A model generated the notes under the pieces. That model ran no database searches, was not told the origin of the DNA, and saw only the letters and a program-made list of their open reading frames with translations. A DNA stretch of 6,799 nucleotides from Thermoguttaceae bacterium (GTDB lineage Bacteria; Planctomycetota; Planctomycetia; Pirellulales; Thermoguttaceae). The DNA is taken from the NCBI GenBank assembly GCA_024653385.1, contig JANLFZ010000341.1, positions 1 to 6,799 of the forward strand, in the 5' to 3' direction. This document shows, in pieces, positions 4,797 to 6,799 of the stretch (within the stretch, counting starts at the first letter, position 1; each line of letters opens with the position of its first letter). The position numbers and the translations under genes were made by a program.

Positions 4797-6539
4797 GTGG
4801 GGAATTACTTTCTCGACAACCAGGACATCCAGTTCCTTTTCGACCATATCGATCTGAAGGCGTTGGCCCGGCTTCAGGAGGACCGCGCCGACAACGGCGA
4901 CGCCGACTACGTGCCCGCCGACGAAGACGACGCGGTCGACAACTACCGGCGCGTGCTGGAGATCGTCGGGCAGGTGGCGGCCGACACGCTGGCCCCGAAT
5001 GCCCCCATCGTCGACCGCGAGGGGAACACGCTCAACGAGGACGGCACGGTCACGCTGCACCCCCTCGTCCAGGAGAACCTCCGCCGGCTGACCCAGGCCG
5101 ACATGATGGGCTTCACCCTGCCGCGCAAGTACGGCGGGCTGAATTGCCCCAACCTGATCTACACGATGGCCAACGAGATCGTCAGCCGGGCCGATTGCTC
5201 GTTCATGAACCTCTTCGGGTTGCAGGGCATCGCCGAGACGATCAATGCCTTCGCCGACGCCCAGATCAAGGACCACATCCTTCCCCAGTTCTGCCAGGGG
5301 AAAGTCACCGGCGCGATGGTGCTCACCGAGCCCGACGCGGGAAGCGACCTCCAATCGGTGCGCCTGCGCGCCTACCAGGACGCCAGCGGCCAATGGTATC
5401 TCAACGGGGTGAAGCGGTTCATCACCAACGGTTGCGGCGAGGTCCTGTTGGTCCTCGCGCGAAGCGAAGAAGACATTGCCGACGGTCGGGGCCTGAGCCT
5501 CTTCTACGCCGAGCGGTCGGACCGGGTCAAGGTGCGCCACCTGGAGGAGAAGCTGGGCATCCACGGTTCGCCCACCTGCGAGTTGGTCTTCGAGGACCTG
5601 CCGGCCAAGCTCGTGGGCGAGCGCCAGCGCGGGCTCATCACGTATGTCATGGCCCTGATGAACGGGGCCCGGGTGGGCATCGCCGCGCAATCGCTGGGCG
5701 TGGCCGAGGCGGCCTTCCGCCTCGCCCGGGTCTACGCCCACACCCGGCACCAGTTCGGCGGACCGATCGAACGCCTGCCCGCCGTGGCCGAAATGGTGAC
5801 CGACATGCAGATCCACCTCGAGGCGGCCCGGGCCCTAGCCTACGAGACCTCGCGCGTTTGCGACCACGAGAACAACAACTTGCGCATCCTCGAAAACGGC
5901 CTTTCGCGCGACAAGGACGAAGAGAAGCAGCGCAAGCAAGCCGCCCGCCTCTGGAAACGCACCAACGGCATGCTCACTCCCATGAGCAAGTACTACTGCT
6001 CCGAGATGGCCTGCACCGTGGCGAACCAGGCGATCCAGGTGCTCGGCGGCTCGGGCTACATGAAGGACTATGCCGCGGAACGCTACCTGCGCGACGCCCG
6101 CATCACCACGATCTACGAAGGCACCAGCCAGCTCCAGATCGTCGCGGCGATCCGCGGGGTGGCCTCCGGGGCATTCGAGAGCTATGTGGCCGACTTCGAG
6201 AAAGTCGAGTATGCCGACCCCCTCTTGATGAGCCTTCAACAGAAACTCGTCGAGGCCAAGGGCGGAATCCTCGAGACGATCCAGTTCGTCAAGGGGCGGT
6301 CCGCCGCGTACCTCGATCTCTCCGGCCGGCGCCTGGTCGACGCGGCCATTGTCGTGATCATCGGCCATCTGTTGCTGGGGCAAGGCGCCGTCAACGACCG
6401 CAAGAAGCGGGTCGCCCGGCGGTTCATCGAGACCCACTTGCCCGTGGTGCGCATGAACCTCGATCAGGTCCAAAGCGGCGACATGTCGGCGCTGGAAGAG
6501 TACGAGCTATTGGCCGGGCCCGTGCCGCGCGAAGGATAG
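4797..6539 (+). CDS. Long-form acyl-CoA dehydrogenase with C-terminal extension domain
   Basis: FAD enzyme (580 residues from the GTG) that introduces a 2,3-double bond into an acyl-CoA and passes electrons to Etf, or works in reverse with a bifurcating Etf. Segments, numbered from the GTG: a helical N-domain (about 40-165) including MMGFTLPRKYGGL; TEPDAGSD (177-184) of the flavin/substrate site; WYLNGVKRFITNG (200-212); the C-domain with RHQFGGPIERLPAVAEM (317-333); QVLGGSGYMKDYAAERYLRDARITTIYEGTSQLQ (414-447), whose Glu441 is the expected catalytic base. Ordinary members have about 380 residues. This one has a charged insert (about 356-390) and an extra C-terminal helical domain (about 455-580), as in the DmdC/AcdA-type long acyl-CoA dehydrogenases. 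The N-terminus GNYFLDNQDIQFLFDHIDL also fits that subgroup. It follows etfBA, its likely redox partner. The acyl-CoA substrate cannot be read from the sequence. Confidence 0.93.
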   Translation: MGNYFLDNQDIQFLFDHIDLKALARLQEDRADNGDADYVPADEDDAVDNYRRVLEIVGQVAADTLAPNAPIVDREGNTLNEDGTVTLHPLVQENLRRLTQADMMGFTLPRKYGGLNCPNLIYTMANEIVSRADCSFMNLFGLQGIAETINAFADAQIKDHILPQFCQGKVTGAMVLTEPDAGSDLQSVRLRAYQDASGQWYLNGVKRFITNGCGEVLLVLARSEEDIADGRGLSLFYAERSDRVKVRHLEEKLGIHGSPTCELVFEDLPAKLVGERQRGLITYVMALMNGARVGIAAQSLGVAEAAFRLARVYAHTRHQFGGPIERLPAVAEMVTDMQIHLEAARALAYETSRVCDHENNNLRILENGLSRDKDEEKQRKQAARLWKRTNGMLTPMSKYYCSEMACTVANQAIQVLGGSGYMKDYAAERYLRDARITTIYEGTSQLQIVAAIRGVASGAFESYVADFEKVEYADPLLMSLQQKLVEAKGGILETIQFVKGRSAAYLDLSGRRLVDAAIVVIIGHLLLGQGAVNDRKKRVARRFIETHLPVVRMNLDQVQSGDMSALEEYELLAGPVPREG

Positions 6540-6730
6540 CGGGAAATAGTGGGAATTCGTGGGGAATCCGCGCCGCGCCCGCGCCAAGGCGTGGACAACG
6601 ACAGTGGACACTTCGGGGCCGAGCGTCTACGATGATCGGACGGCGCCAGCCTCCAAGCCCGCGCCGGGTAGCCCAGGTGCTCTCCCCAATCCCCAATCCC
6701 CAATCCCCAATCCGTCGCCTCCGCTGCCCC
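6540..6730. other. Intergenic region before fabI
   Basis: This 191-bp gap holds three loose GGGAA-type units at its left end (6541-6568), a GC-rich middle with no convincing promoter, and the CCCCAAT tandem repeat at its right end. There is no clear intrinsic terminator after the dehydrogenase gene, so whether fabI is cotranscribed is open. Confidence 0.5.
6684..6711. repeat. Four exact tandem copies of CCCCAAT (G4-capable on the minus strand)
   Basis: Four perfect 7-bp units lie head to tail. On the minus strand this gives four runs of GGGG separated by three-base ATT loops, an ideal intramolecular G-quadruplex pattern. The tract ends 19 bases before the fabI ATG. Similar GGGGATT tracts occur as intergenic repeats in planctomycetes to my recollection. 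Copy number is likely to vary between strains by slippage. Confidence 0.9.
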
Positions 6731-6799
6731 ATGCACGACCTGTTTCGCGGCAAGATCGGCCTGGTCATGGGCGTCGCCAATGACCGCAGCATCGCCTGG
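6731..6799 (+). CDS. fabI: Enoyl-[acyl-carrier-protein] reductase (FabI type), N-terminal fragment
   Basis: Only 23 codons are visible before the window ends. They read MHDLFRGKIGLVMGVANDRS and then IAW. The pattern GKxGLVxGVANDRSIAWG is the signature N-terminal dinucleotide-binding segment of FabI-type enoyl-ACP reductases, short-chain dehydrogenase relatives that use a GVANxxSIA motif instead of the usual GxxxGxG. The enzyme performs the last reduction of each fatty-acid elongation cycle with NAD(P)H. The start is ATG at 6731. No Shine-Dalgarno is visible upstream; the nearby bases are CCTCC (6718-6722), the opposite sense. The active-site Tyr and Lys lie outside the window. Family recognition is strong despite the short fragment. 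Confidence 0.82.
   Translation, partial: MHDLFRGKIGLVMGVANDRSIAW

Noticed and set aside
4722..5816. Long minus-strand open frame antisense to the dehydrogenase gene, with similar ones antisense to etfB (2320-3471) and etfA (3553-4698)
   Set aside because: These are mirror frames of strongly conserved genes; they show His/Asp/Gly-rich low-complexity translations and no family motifs.

Overview
The window is GC-rich (roughly 65% by eye) and looks like a piece of a bacterial chromosome. My best guess is a planctomycete (Planctomycetota, possibly Pirellulales-like). The reasons are the gene types, a short signal-peptide protein of a kind I associate with that phylum, a promoter with good -35/-10 boxes in a GC-rich genome, and several intergenic palindromic or tandem repeats resembling dispersed repeats I recall from planctomycete genomes. 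The assignment rests on recognition, not on a search.

Layout. (1) 1-181, minus strand: the N-terminus of a secreted protein of unknown function, cut by the window edge. (2) 266-2203, minus strand: a 645-residue sigma-54-dependent transcriptional activator (GAF sensor, AAA+ ATPase, Fis-type HTH) with an altered GAFTGA loop (GAFTDA). (3) 2204-2568: a divergent intergenic region with a sigma-70-like promoter for each side. (4) 2569-6539, plus strand: etfB, etfA and a long acyl-CoA dehydrogenase gene in a row. (5) 6731 to the right edge, plus strand: the first 23 codons of a fabI-type enoyl-ACP reductase, preceded by a four-copy CCCCAAT tandem repeat.

How it fits together. EtfB and EtfA form a heterodimeric flavoprotein that exchanges electrons with acyl-CoA dehydrogenases, and the dehydrogenase directly downstream is the obvious partner. 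Motifs in EtfB (AIDGDTAQVGP, MGPPKAADVLRD, DTLATSYIL) and in EtfA resemble the anaerobe-type, electron-bifurcating Etf group more than the mitochondrial type. The cluster may therefore be a flavin-based electron-bifurcating (or confurcating) acyl-CoA dehydrogenase/Etf system rather than simple beta-oxidation. EtfB carries an extra helical insert, and the dehydrogenase carries both an insert and a C-terminal domain.

Structured DNA lies in both gaps of this cluster: four copies of a GC-rich palindrome between etfB and etfA, and a 29-bp near-perfect hairpin between etfA and the dehydrogenase gene. These, the G4-capable repeat before fabI and the altered GAFTGA loop are the most notable non-routine signals. 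No CRISPR array, transposase, tRNA or rRNA is visible.
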